From assembly GCA_022819905.1 (NCBI GenBank), contig JAJEGJ010000066.1:1-33081 (forward strand): DNA of 33,081 nucleotides. Reading direction: 5' to 3'. Below are positions 15,386-23,951 of this stretch, in pieces. Numbering within the stretch: the stretch's first letter is position 1; each line of letters opens with the position of its first letter. The position numbers were made by a program, and so were the translations under genes. The notes under the pieces are model-generated. The model was not told where the DNA came from. It ran no database searches and saw only the letters and a list, made by a program, of their open reading frames with translations. This DNA is from Alphaproteobacteria bacterium (lineage in GTDB: Bacteria > Pseudomonadota > Alphaproteobacteria > TMED109).

Positions 15386-18300
15386 ATCGAGGCTGGTCCC
15401 GCGCCGGGGCCTGATTGCCGCGTTCGCCCGTCACCCCACTGCGCCCAACATCCTGATGCTGATCCTGCTGGCGCTGGGCATCGCGTCGCTGGATCAACTC
15501 AATCGTCAGTTCTTCCCCGACTATTCGATCGACTATGTGAACGTGGAGGTGGTCTGGCGGGGCGCCAGCGCCGATGAGGTCGAGCATTCGGTGGTGGCCG
15601 CCATCGAACCGGAGGTGCGTTTCCTCGATTCGGTCAAACGTGTCACCTCCACCGCCCAGGAGGGCTACGGCGGGGTGCTTGTCGAGTTCCTGGAAGGCAC
15701 CGACATGCAGAAGGCCCTCGCGGACGTGGAGACGGCCGTGGCCAGGGTCACGACGCTGCCCGAGACGACTGAGCGCCCGACCATCACGCGAATTGTTCCG
15801 TTTGAACAGGTGGCGAGGATTCGCGTCGCCGGGCCGTACGACGAAGCCCAGCTGCGGAGCTATGCGAAGATCCTTCGCGACGGCCTGCTCGCGGCCGGTG
15901 CCGACAAGGTCAACATCTCGGACCTTCGTGCACCGGAACTGGTGGTCGACGTGGAACCGGCCGCGCTCCTCGCGCTCGACCTCAGCCTGAATGACGTCGC
16001 CGACCGCATCGCCGCCCACTCGCGCGACATGCCGGGTGGCGACACGAGCGGTGCGGCCGAGCTGCAGGTGCGCATGCTCGGAGAGCGCGCCACCGCACGG
16101 GAGCTGGCGGCGCTCGAAATCGTGTCCGATTCGTCCGGACGCACGTTCCGGGTCGACGACCTGGGGACGGTGTCCGACACGTTCGCGGAAGGCATGGCGA
16201 GCGGCCGGGCGGGGGGCCGCCTGGCGCTGTCTCTCCACGTGAGCCGTTCGGAGACCAGCGACATCCTGGATATCTGGGGGGACATCCAGACGTATCTCAA
16301 TGGCGACCTGGAGGGGCTGCCCGACAACCTCGAGCTGACGCTCTACCGGATCGAGGCCGACGGGGTGATGAGCCGGCTCAACATGCTGGTCCGGAACGGG
16401 CTGAGCGGCCTCGTGCTGGTCCTGCTCATCCTGTTTGTCTTCCTGAGTCCCCGGACCGCGTTCTGGGTCGCCGTAGGAATCCCCACCGCCTTCGCGGCGA
16501 CGCTGTTCGTGATGTACATCACCGGGCAATCCATCAACATGATCAGCATGTTCGCCATGATCATGATGCTGGGGATCGTGGTCGACGACGCGATCGTGGT
16601 CGCGGAGCACGGACAGATGCAGTGGGAGAGCGGCGTGCCGCCCCTCAACGCGTCAGTCATGGGTGCAAGCGCCATGCTCTGGCCGGTGGTGGCAGCGTCG
16701 GCCACCACCGTGTGCGCCTTCATGCCCATATTCTTCACGACCGGCATCGTCGGCCAGATCGTCGGCGCGATCCCCTTCGTGGTGATCGCGGTCCTCGCGG
16801 CCAGCCTGTTCGAGTGCTTCCTGGTGTTGCCGGGCCACCTGCGGCATGCCTTCACCCAACGATCCGGTCGCCCCCGCGAGGCCAGAGGGTTCCGGCGGTG
16901 GTTCGACCGGGGCTTCGCGGCGTTGCGCGACGGGGTCTACCGACGATTCGTCGCCTGGGCCCTGACGCGCCGCTACCTCATGGTGGCGGTCGTGGTGGCC
17001 TCGTTCCTCGCGGTCGGGGGATTGCTGGCAGGTGGAAAGGTGAAGTTTGTCTTCTTCCCCCAGCTGGAGGCCAACGTCGCGGAGGTCACGTTCTGGTTCC
17101 CGGCCGGCACGCCGAGGAGCACCACGGTGGCCATGGTCGACGAGCTGGAGCGCGCAGCCCACGTCATCGACGACACCGGGTTCGTCGAGACCATCTACGG
17201 CTACGTCGGCCGGACGCCCGCGCCACGGGCCGGACTCGCCGGTGACCATGTCGGCGGCATGACTCTGCAGCTGATTCCGATCGAGGACCGGAACGTCCAG
17301 CTGCAGCAGGTCATGGACGCTTGGCGGGCCGAGATCCGCCCCCTGCCGGGGCTCGAGAACCTGGTGATCGCCCCGCCGCCGCGCGGCCCGCCGGGCAAGG
17401 AGATCGACATCCGCCTCTCCGGCGCCGGACCGGAAGCGTTGAAGGCGGCGGCGCTCGAGGTCCGATCGGTGCTCGCCGGCTATGTCGGCGTGAACGACAT
17501 TCGCGACAACCTTCCATACGGCAAGCGTGAGCTGGCGCTCACCCTGACCCAGCGCGGTCGGGCGCTCGGGTTCACCACGGCCAGTGTCGCGCGCGAAGTA
17601 CGGGGGGCGTTCGAAGGCATCATTGCGCAGCGGCTGGCGGCGGCGGACGAGGAGCTGGTGGTCCGGGTCCGGATGCGCCCGGACGCCATGGAAGCGCACG
17701 CGCTCGGGACCCTGTTCGTGCGGAGCCCGGCCGGGCTCCAGGTGCCGCTGTCCGAGGTCGTGGACATCACGGAGCAGCAGGGTTTCTCGGTATTCCGGCG
17801 CGAAAACGGCGTGCGCGAGGTCGCCATCACCGCCACCGTGGATTCGAGCCGCGCCAACGCGAACGAGGTGCTGATCCGGCTCGCGGACGGCCCTCTCGCC
17901 GAGGCGGTCGAGCCGCACGGCGCACGCTGGCGGCTGGCCGGTCGGAGCGAGGAGCAGCAGGAAACTCTTCGCGAGATGCGGCTGGGGGCCGCTCTGGGCC
18001 TGCTCGCGATCTACCTGACGATCGCACTCGTGTTCGGGTCGTACACCCGTCCCATCATCGTCATGGTGGTGATCCCGTTCGCCACCGTGGGAGCGATTCT
18101 CGGGCACTGGGTGATGGGCTACAACCTGACGATCATCTCACTGCTCGGCCTGCTCGGCCTCTCCGGCATCGTGGTCAACGGGTCGATCATCGTGGTCAAT
18201 ACGATCGACAGGCACGTGGGCGCAGGTGAAGACCTGCTGGAGGCGGTGGTCAACGGGAGCTGTGAGCGGTTCCGGGCGGTCATCCTGACCACGGCCTCCA

Positions 18301-18518
18301 CGATCGGCGGCCTGGCGCCGCTGCTGCTGGAGACGAGCTTCCAGGCACAGTTCATTCAGCCCATGGTGGTGACGATCATCTTCGGGCTCCTGGCGACGAC
18401 GCCGCTGGTTCTGGTCATCGTGCCGAGCCTGTTCCTGGTCCAGAACGACGCCGGGAGGCTGATCCGGAGGCTGCTCAGCGCCGCCAGAATCCGGGAGAGA
18501 ACATCACCAGCGCCGTGA
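15375..18518 (+). CDS. RND family efflux permease
   Basis: This inner-membrane proton-driven transporter of the AcrB/MexB superfamily has 1047 residues from the GTG at 15375, inside the adaptor gene's end. The start is followed by GLIAAFARHPTAPNIL and the first membrane helix. The two periplasmic loops and twelve helices are all present. Helix 4 carries GIVVDDAIVVAEH, whose paired aspartates relay protons. The late NLTIISLLGLLGLSGIVVNG segment is helix 10-11. Substrate cannot be deduced; the divergent N-terminal region suggests a hydrophobe/amphiphile-type or related pump of unknown specificity. The 3' end overlaps the convergent trkH gene by 44 bases. Confidence 0.94.
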   Translation: MDNRSRLVPRRGLIAAFARHPTAPNILMLILLALGIASLDQLNRQFFPDYSIDYVNVEVVWRGASADEVEHSVVAAIEPEVRFLDSVKRVTSTAQEGYGGVLVEFLEGTDMQKALADVETAVARVTTLPETTERPTITRIVPFEQVARIRVAGPYDEAQLRSYAKILRDGLLAAGADKVNISDLRAPELVVDVEPAALLALDLSLNDVADRIAAHSRDMPGGDTSGAAELQVRMLGERATARELAALEIVSDSSGRTFRVDDLGTVSDTFAEGMASGRAGGRLALSLHVSRSETSDILDIWGDIQTYLNGDLEGLPDNLELTLYRIEADGVMSRLNMLVRNGLSGLVLVLLILFVFLSPRTAFWVAVGIPTAFAATLFVMYITGQSINMISMFAMIMMLGIVVDDAIVVAEHGQMQWESGVPPLNASVMGASAMLWPVVAASATTVCAFMPIFFTTGIVGQIVGAIPFVVIAVLAASLFECFLVLPGHLRHAFTQRSGRPREARGFRRWFDRGFAALRDGVYRRFVAWALTRRYLMVAVVVASFLAVGGLLAGGKVKFVFFPQLEANVAEVTFWFPAGTPRSTTVAMVDELERAAHVIDDTGFVETIYGYVGRTPAPRAGLAGDHVGGMTLQLIPIEDRNVQLQQVMDAWRAEIRPLPGLENLVIAPPPRGPPGKEIDIRLSGAGPEALKAAALEVRSVLAGYVGVNDIRDNLPYGKRELALTLTQRGRALGFTTASVAREVRGAFEGIIAQRLAAADEELVVRVRMRPDAMEAHALGTLFVRSPAGLQVPLSEVVDITEQQGFSVFRRENGVREVAITATVDSSRANANEVLIRLADGPLAEAVEPHGARWRLAGRSEEQQETLREMRLGAALGLLAIYLTIALVFGSYTRPIIVMVVIPFATVGAILGHWVMGYNLTIISLLGLLGLSGIVVNGSIIVVNTIDRHVGAGEDLLEAVVNGSCERFRAVILTTASTIGGLAPLLLETSFQAQFIQPMVVTIIFGLLATTPLVLVIVPSLFLVQNDAGRLIRRLLSAARIRERTSPAP

Positions 18519-19941
18519 GAAACTCGAGCCGGCCGAGGAGCATGCCGACCGACAGCGCCCACTTGGCGGCTTCCGGCAGGGGGGCGTAGGACCCGGCGGG
18601 ACCCACGATCGGCCCGAGCCCGGGGCCCACGATGGCGACGGCCGAGGCCGCGGCCGACAATGCCGTGAGACGGTCCAGGCCGAGGACTGAAAGGAACCCG
18701 GCCAGTACCGTGACGGTGATCAGGAACAGCGCGGCAATGCTCAGGACCGGGCGAAGGTAGTCCTCGCTGATCGGCTTGCCGGCCAGCCGGGGCGTACTCA
18801 CCAGCCGCGGCTGCGACACCTTCCGCAACTGCGCCGCGACCAGCGCCAGCATGACCTGGATCCGGAAGATCCGCAGGCCGCCAGTGGTGCTCCCGCTGCA
18901 CCCGCCGACGAACATGAGAAGGAACAGCAGGGCGGTCGTGCCGCCCCCCCAACCGGAGAAGTCCTCCGTCGCGTACCCCGTTCCGGTCAGGACCGAGATC
19001 ACGTTGAAGGCCGAGCGGCGCAGGGCGTCGAACGGCCCGGTCCCGGTGCCCAGCCACAGCCAGAGCATGACGACGCCGACCGCGGCGCCGACGACGGCGA
19101 AGAAGACCCCGACCTCCGGATTGCCGGCCAGGTGGCGCCAGTTGCCCTGCGCAATCTGGCGATAGCCGATGAACGGCAGCGACGCCGCCAGCATGCCCAG
19201 GATGACGACGGTCTCGATCGCGGGACTGTGCCAGGCGCCCACGGAGCCGTCCCGCGTGGAATAGCCGCCGGTCGCGATGGTGGTCATGGCATGGCAGAGG
19301 GCGTCGAACCAGTCCATGCCGGCGATGCGGAGCAGCACCACCCAGACCGCGGTGAGAATCAGGTAGATCCTGACCAGTACCAATGCCAGCCGCGCGTCGC
19401 TCAGTTTCCGGCCGCCGCTCAGGTCGTACTGGTCGATGCGGATCACCTCCATGCCGCCGATCTCCCGGAACGGCAGCATGACTAGCGCCATCACCACGAT
19501 GCCGAGGCCGCCGAACCATTGCAGCATGGCCCGCCAGAGGAGGACGCCCGGCGGCCGGTCCTCGAGGCCGGTGAACACCGAAGCACCGGTGGTGGTGAGC
19601 CCGGAAGCGGCCTCGAAGAACGCATCCGTGTAGTTGATGCGCTGGTCGGCAAAGTAGAGCGGCAGCGCCGCCAGCACGATGGCAAGCAGCCACCAGAGCG
19701 TGATCAGCGCCAGGACCTGCCGCGGGTCGTGGTTGCGGCCGAAGTCGCCGGCCAGCGTGCCGCTCCGGCAGGCGAGGGCCAGGGCCACGCCGACGAACGC
19801 GGTCGCGGCGCCGGTGCCGGCGAAGGCCAGGGACGACGGTTCACCGGCCAACAGGTCGGCCGTCATGGGGATCAGCATCGCTGCCCCCACCGGGAGCATC
19901 AGGATCCCGGTGAGGTACAGAACCGGCCGGATTCGGAGCAT
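18475..19941 (-). CDS. trkH: TrkH-type potassium uptake channel subunit
   Basis: This 488-residue membrane protein is the pore subunit of the Trk potassium uptake system. The four pore-loop selectivity segments are visible: TTTGASVFTGLE (about 117-128), TTIATGGYST (about 220-229), LTGTGYATEDFSGWG and GPGLGPIVGPAGSY. GGCSGSTTGGLRIFR precedes a cytoplasmic loop rich in basic residues. Full length. TrkH normally works with the NAD-binding TrkA, which is not in the window. It follows folE by 15 bases and is probably co-transcribed with the radical SAM-apaG-folE genes. Its stop lies inside the RND permease gene on the other strand. Confidence 0.95.
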   Translation of the reverse strand: MLRIRPVLYLTGILMLPVGAAMLIPMTADLLAGEPSSLAFAGTGAATAFVGVALALACRSGTLAGDFGRNHDPRQVLALITLWWLLAIVLAALPLYFADQRINYTDAFFEAASGLTTTGASVFTGLEDRPPGVLLWRAMLQWFGGLGIVVMALVMLPFREIGGMEVIRIDQYDLSGGRKLSDARLALVLVRIYLILTAVWVVLLRIAGMDWFDALCHAMTTIATGGYSTRDGSVGAWHSPAIETVVILGMLAASLPFIGYRQIAQGNWRHLAGNPEVGVFFAVVGAAVGVVMLWLWLGTGTGPFDALRRSAFNVISVLTGTGYATEDFSGWGGGTTALLFLLMFVGGCSGSTTGGLRIFRIQVMLALVAAQLRKVSQPRLVSTPRLAGKPISEDYLRPVLSIAALFLITVTVLAGFLSVLGLDRLTALSAAASAVAIVGPGLGPIVGPAGSYAPLPEAAKWALSVGMLLGRLEFLTALVMFSPGFWRR

Positions 19942-19956
19942 TCGCTGTCCGGGGTC

Positions 19957-20541
19957 CTAGCGGGGTCCCCGATCGATCAGGTACAGGAATTCGCGACGCG
20001 TGGAGGGATCGTCGCGGAAGGCTCCCGTCATGCGGCTGGTCACCATGACGGCGTTGCGTTTCTGGACGCCGCGCGTGGCCACGCAGAAGTGCTCTGCTTC
20101 GATCACCACGCCGACGCCGCGCGGGCGCAGTTCCTCGGTGATCGTATCGGCGATCTGGGCCGTCATCTTTTCCTGGAGTTGCAGCCGCTTCGCGAACACG
20201 TCCACGAGGCGGGCGAGCTTGCTCAGCCCGACCACCCGGCGGTCCGGCAGGTAGCCGACATGCGCATTGCCGATGATCGGGGTGAGGTGGTGTTCGCAGT
20301 GCGACGAGAAGGGGATGGACCGCAGGGCGACGATTTCGTCGTAGCCCTCGGTTTCCTCGAAGGTTCGCCGCAGGACGGCGCCCGGATCCTTCGCGTACCC
20401 GGCGAAGTGCTCGTCGTACGCGCGGATGACCCGGCCTGGCGTGGCAGCGAGGCCCTCGCGATCCGGGTTTTCGCCGATCCAGCGGATCAGGGTGCGTACC
20501 GCCGCCTCGGCCTCCGCCCGCGACGGGCGTTCAGTGTCCAT
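19957..20541 (-). CDS. folE: GTP cyclohydrolase I
   Basis: This enzyme converts GTP to dihydroneopterin triphosphate, the first step of folate (and queuosine-type) synthesis. At 194 residues it is full length. The zinc site is C82 and H85 in [12 protein letters not shown] plus C153 in [30 protein letters not shown] (helix, about 105-125) and the [16 protein letters not shown] region complete the active site. The ATG overlaps the apaG stop by one base (TAATG), showing translational coupling. trkH follows 15 bases downstream. Confidence 0.97.
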   Translation of the reverse strand: MDTERPSRAEAEAAVRTLIRWIGENPDREGLAATPGRVIRAYDEHFAGYAKDPGAVLRRTFEETEGYDEIVALRSIPFSSHCEHHLTPIIGNAHVGYLPDRRVVGLSKLARLVDVFAKRLQLQEKMTAQIADTITEELRPRGVGVVIEAEHFCVATRGVQKRNAVMVTSRMTGAFRDDPSTRREFLYLIDRGPR

Positions 20542-20990
20542 TAGTGGAGCGTGCGCTGGGACCAGGGGCTCTCGAGCGGGAACGCCGGGATCTCGACTTC
20601 AAACGTCTGGCCGTCCTCGCCCTGCATCGAATAGGTGCCGCTCATGATGCCCGAGGGCTCGGACAACGGCGTGCCAGACGCGTATTCGAACGTCTCGCCG
20701 GGAGCCAGTACCGGCTGTTCGCCGACGACGCCCTCGCCCTTCACCTCGATCGCCTGGCCGCGGCCGTCGACGATCCGCCAGTGGCGGGTCATGAGCTGGA
20801 CCTTGCCGGCGCCGCGGTTCTCGATGCGGACCTGGTACGCCCACAGATAGCGCTCTTCGTGCGGCACGGACTGCTCTTCGAGATAGAACGGGCGAACCCG
20901 GACCGTGATGCCGCAGCTTTCCTTCTGGTACCAGTGTCCCTCGTCTTCGTCTTCTTCGGGCTCGGCCACGTCAAACGGGTCTTCATTCAT
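20541..20990 (-). CDS. apaG: ApaG domain protein
   Basis: This 149-residue protein has a fibronectin-like fold. Bacterial apaG has been linked to divalent-metal resistance and is often found near folA, apaH or rsmA; its biochemical role is unsettled. The conserved part begins at [14 protein letters not shown] and includes [37 protein letters not shown] and [12 protein letters not shown]. Ahead of it is an unusual acidic N-terminal extension of about 22 residues (PEEDEDEG). The ATG at 20990 lies 2 bases after the radical SAM stop, and the gene is coupled to folE. Confidence 0.93.
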   Translation of the reverse strand: MNEDPFDVAEPEEDEDEGHWYQKESCGITVRVRPFYLEEQSVPHEERYLWAYQVRIENRGAGKVQLMTRHWRIVDGRGQAIEVKGEGVVGEQPVLAPGETFEYASGTPLSEPSGIMSGTYSMQGEDGQTFEVEIPAFPLESPWSQRTLH

Positions 20991-20992
20991 GA

Positions 20993-21952
20993 TCAGCTCG
21001 CCGAACAGTTGGCGCCGCCAAGGACGCAAAACTGCGCACAAAAGGGGTGGTTGAGCGCCACGCTCTGGTGGGCGTCGGAGAGTTTGGTGCCCAGCTCCAG
21101 TGCCTCGTCGTAGGGTAGCAATGTGCACGGGACAACCGCAGGGGCGGGTGCCCCTTTTCGCCGCACGACCATGCGGGACGAGGCGCACATCATGGTATCG
21201 GGGTCCACGTCGAGAATCTGCCAGCAGGACTGCGTGATCTCCGGTACATCGCGGCGGCGGTCCATCACCGGAAACAGCACGAGGCGAGCCGGATCGAAGG
21301 CATCGACGCCGAGACGGAGTTCCCGGAACAGTCTGGCGAAGCCGGCGCGCATGTCAGTTTCGGTTTCGTCTTCCAGGAGTCGGCACGCGATGTCGGTGTG
21401 GAAGCCATGGTCGCGCAGCCAGCCGAGACCCCGCATGGCCGGCGCCCACGACCGCGCGCCGCGGATGGCTTCGTGCCGTTCCGCGCGGTAATGGTCGAGA
21501 GAGACGCGAATGATCAGGCCGTCGCGCCCGGGAAGTGCGGCCAGGGCATCAGCCTGCTTCTCCATAGGGCGCATCGCGTTGGTCAGCAGCAGCACCTGAA
21601 ACCCGCGATCGAGGCAGCTCCCCAGCATGCAGACCAGCTCAGGATTCATGAACGGCTCGCCGCCCGTGAAACCGATCTGCCGGGTCGCCAAGCCGGTGGT
21701 CCGGATCTCGTCCAGATAGCCATCGACTTCCTGCAGCGATAGATACTGCAGTCGGTCGTTGGTCGGGCTCGACTCGATGTAACAGCCCTGGCACGCAAGG
21801 TTGCAGAGTGTCCCCGTGTTGAACCACAGCGTGTCCAGCCTGCGCAGCTTGACCCATGCGCGCGGGCTTCCGTCGAGCGTGAAATCGGGGTCGACGTACT
21901 TGGCCGACTTCGCGTCGATCATCTGCAGATCGGTGGGGGCGCAGTCGTCCAT
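20993..21952 (-). CDS. Radical SAM protein of unknown substrate
   Basis: This 319-residue radical SAM protein has the cluster motif C50-x3-C54-x2-C57 (GTLCNLACQGCYIE), and GFTGGEPFMNPEL at 94-106 contacts SAM. Later cysteines (in MMCASS, VVPCTLLP, and C305, C309 and C316 at the C-terminus, PFCAQFCVLGGANC) suggest an auxiliary iron-sulfur cluster of SPASM or twitch type, though the spacing is not a standard match. I do not recognise the subfamily. It is the first gene of a tightly packed run with apaG (2-base gap) and folE, which hints at a link to pterin/folate metabolism or metal handling. That link is inference from position only. Confidence 0.85.
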   Translation of the reverse strand: MDDCAPTDLQMIDAKSAKYVDPDFTLDGSPRAWVKLRRLDTLWFNTGTLCNLACQGCYIESSPTNDRLQYLSLQEVDGYLDEIRTTGLATRQIGFTGGEPFMNPELVCMLGSCLDRGFQVLLLTNAMRPMEKQADALAALPGRDGLIIRVSLDHYRAERHEAIRGARSWAPAMRGLGWLRDHGFHTDIACRLLEDETETDMRAGFARLFRELRLGVDAFDPARLVLFPVMDRRRDVPEITQSCWQILDVDPDTMMCASSRMVVRRKGAPAPAVVPCTLLPYDEALELGTKLSDAHQSVALNHPFCAQFCVLGGANCSAS

Positions 21953-22098
21953 GGGCAGTTCCGAGCATGGATTGCCCCGGGAACGGGCACCAGATCAAGA
22001 TAGCGTAGGGGACTCGGGCATTCCACACCGGGAACCGGTTTTCCCCTGTTCGCTGAGGATGTTGCGGGCCCGCTCTGCAGGGCCTGCGGCGCGGGTCT

Positions 22099-22127
22099 TT
22101 GACCCTCGGCAGGGCTGCGGATACCTT
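22099..22127 (+). promoter_or_regulatory. Candidate tRNA-Gly promoter
   Basis: TTGACC (22099-22104) and TACCTT (22122-22127) are 17 bases apart, with the mature tRNA starting 34 bases after the -10. The -35 is good and the -10 weak. Confidence 0.35.
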
Positions 22128-22160
22128 CAACGCCAGCGTCGGATGGATGCTGTTGTTCGC

Positions 22161-22235
22161 GCGGGCGTAGTTCAGTGGTAGAACGTCAGCTTCCCAAGCT
22201 GAATGTCGCCGGTTCGATCCCGGCCGTCCGCTCCA
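22161..22235 (+). tRNA. tRNA-Gly (anticodon CCC)
   Basis: A complete cloverleaf reads by eye. The 7-bp acceptor stem GCGGGCG/CGTCCGC has one G-U pair. The D arm is GTTC...GAAC. The anticodon stem TCAGC/GCTGA holds the loop TTCCCAA, giving anticodon CCC, which reads GGG codons. The T arm is GCCGG-TTCGATC-CCGGC. A U discriminator and a genomically encoded CCA end it. The next gene starts 30 bases later. Confidence 0.97.
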
Positions 22236-22265
22236 GTGCCGTCTGACGGCTTGGCACCCTTTCGG

Positions 22266-22817
22266 GTGACCGTATCGGGCCTGCGCACGGTCCAGCGGTC
22301 CCGCTTCGGCCGTCCCGGCCACGTCGTGTCCATTCTCGATCCTGGCAACCGTACTCCTGCGCCGCTCCGGCGCGGCAACGGCGGGCGCGTGACCCGCATG
22401 GCGTTCCACGACGCGGTGCGGCCAACCCGGGGCAAGCGGCTGCCGTCGGCCGCACACGTCCGCCGACTGGTCCGACTGGGTCGGCGGCTGGCGGTCGCAG
22501 GCTGCCGGCACGTCCACGTGCACTGCTATCAGGGCGTCTCCCGATCCACGGCGGCAGCACTGATCGTGATGGCGGCGGCCAGCGGCAGGGGGCCTGCCGA
22601 CGGCCTGCTGGAGGAGCTGGACCGGATCCGCCCGAAGAACTGGCCGAACAGCCGGATGGTCGCGCTCGCCGACCGGCAGATGGGTTATCGTGGACGGCTG
22701 ACCGCAGCCCTGCGGGCACATCAGCGGCGCAAGGCGCACCGGGATCCGACGCTGGCGCGTTTGATCCGGTCGCATTCGTTCGGACACCGCCGCCACGAGG
22801 TCCCGGAAGGCGTGTAA
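22266..22817 (+). CDS. Cys-based protein phosphatase-like protein (PTP/DSP fold)
   Basis: This protein of about 183 residues has the phosphatase signature HCYQGVSRS, which fits H-C-x5-R, followed by TAAALIVMAAA. It resembles alphaproteobacterial tyrosine-phosphatase-like proteins that begin (V/L)TV.GL..., continue with VVSILDPG and FHDAV, and end with RPKNWPNSRMVALAD, all of which are seen here. The reading frame is open back into the tRNA gene, but the GTG at 22266 matches the family start and avoids overlapping the tRNA. Its substrate is unknown. It ends in a lysine/arginine-rich tail. It lies between the tRNA and hrcA and may be read from the tRNA transcript. Confidence 0.8.
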   Translation: MTVSGLRTVQRSRFGRPGHVVSILDPGNRTPAPLRRGNGGRVTRMAFHDAVRPTRGKRLPSAAHVRRLVRLGRRLAVAGCRHVHVHCYQGVSRSTAAALIVMAAASGRGPADGLLEELDRIRPKNWPNSRMVALADRQMGYRGRLTAALRAHQRRKAHRDPTLARLIRSHSFGHRRHEVPEGV

Positions 22818-22871
22818 GCCCGGCCGGCGAGCCGGTGCGGCAGGCCCGACGGGCGTGGCGAAGAAGGCGCG

Positions 22872-23948
22872 ATGCAGAAAGCGACAGGCGACGAGAGCAT
22901 CAGCCCGTTGAGCGAACTCGACGAGCGCTCGCAGGAGATCTTCCGGCAGGTTGTCGAAGCGTACCTCGAAGGCGGCGCTCCGGTGGGGTCGCAGACGGTG
23001 GCCAAGGAGCTGAACGGCACCCTGTCGCCCGCGTCGATCCGCGCGGTCATGGCGGAACTGGAGGGCCTGGGGTTGCTGTACGCGCCGCATGTCTCGGCGG
23101 GGCGGCTCCCGACCGAGCGCGGACTCCGGCTGTTCATCGACGGGTTTCTCAAGATCGGCGAGCTGCCGGTGTCCGACAGCAGCCGCATCGAGGCGCTCTG
23201 CGCCGGGGCCGGGCGCAACCTGCGCGAAGTGCTGCGTGAGGTCGGTGAAGGACTGTCGGGCCTGTCGCAGTGCGCGTCCCTGGTGATTAGCCCCACTCAG
23301 GAGCAGCGCGCGATCAAGCACATCGAATTCGTGCGGCTGGATCCCGGACGGGCACTGGTGGTCATTGTTGACACCCACGATCTCGTGGAGAACCGCCTGA
23401 TCGATCTGCCTCCCGGACTGCCGGCGCATGCGCTGATCGAGGCCTCGAACTACCTCAATGACCGCTTCGCGGGACGCTCGCTCGAGGAAGCGAGCCGCGC
23501 GATCGAGGCGGACATGACCGTTGACCAGGCGGACCTGGACGCGGAGACCCAGCGGGTGATCGAGGCAGGGCTCGCGGTCCGTACCGCGGCCGACGGCGAT
23601 CCGTCGCTGATCCTGACGGGTCGGGCCCGCACGCTGGAGGGGGTCCAGGAACGGGCCGCCATGGAGCGGGTGCGGCTGCTGTTCGAGGCGATCGAGCGTG
23701 GCCGTACGCTCCGCCGGCTGCTGGATTCGACCCTGGACGGATCCGGCGTGCACGTGTTTATCGGGGCCGAGACCGAACTCTTTGCCCTGTCGGGATGCTC
23801 GATGATCGTGGCGCCGATCATGCAGCACGACAGCGGCACCGGAACCCTGGGCGCCATCGGCGTCATCGGGCCCACCAGGCTCAACTATGCCCGCATCATC
23901 CCCATGGTGGATTACACGGCGCGCGCCGTCGGCCGCCTGCTCGCCTGA
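22872..23948 (+). CDS. hrcA: Heat-inducible transcription repressor HrcA
   Basis: This repressor of heat-shock operons binds CIRCE elements (TTAGCACTC-N9-GAGTGCTAA) and is stabilised by GroEL. It has 358 residues. The N-terminal winged helix at about 17-85 includes SQEIFRQVVEAYLEGGAPVGS (VEAYLEGGAPVGSQTVAKEL), SPASIRAVMAELE and HVSAGRLPTERGLR. The central and C-terminal GAF-like part ends with IGPTRLNYARIIPMVDYTA. A GAAGAAGG ribosome-binding site precedes the ATG. I see no CIRCE element anywhere in the window, so its targets (probably groESL) lie elsewhere. A sirtuin gene follows 3 bases after the stop. Confidence 0.96.
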   Translation: MQKATGDESISPLSELDERSQEIFRQVVEAYLEGGAPVGSQTVAKELNGTLSPASIRAVMAELEGLGLLYAPHVSAGRLPTERGLRLFIDGFLKIGELPVSDSSRIEALCAGAGRNLREVLREVGEGLSGLSQCASLVISPTQEQRAIKHIEFVRLDPGRALVVIVDTHDLVENRLIDLPPGLPAHALIEASNYLNDRFAGRSLEEASRAIEADMTVDQADLDAETQRVIEAGLAVRTAADGDPSLILTGRARTLEGVQERAAMERVRLLFEAIERGRTLRRLLDSTLDGSGVHVFIGAETELFALSGCSMIVAPIMQHDSGTGTLGAIGVIGPTRLNYARIIPMVDYTARAVGRLLA

Positions 23949-23951
23949 ACG

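Noticed and set aside
22203..22265. Extended N-terminus of the phosphatase gene reaching into tRNA-Gly
   Set aside because: It would overlap the tRNA; the family-like start VTVSGL lies at the GTG 22266.
22818..22871. Possible CIRCE element upstream of hrcA
   Set aside because: No TTAGCACTC/GAGTGCTAA pair or close variant is present here, nor upstream of grpE or dnaK.
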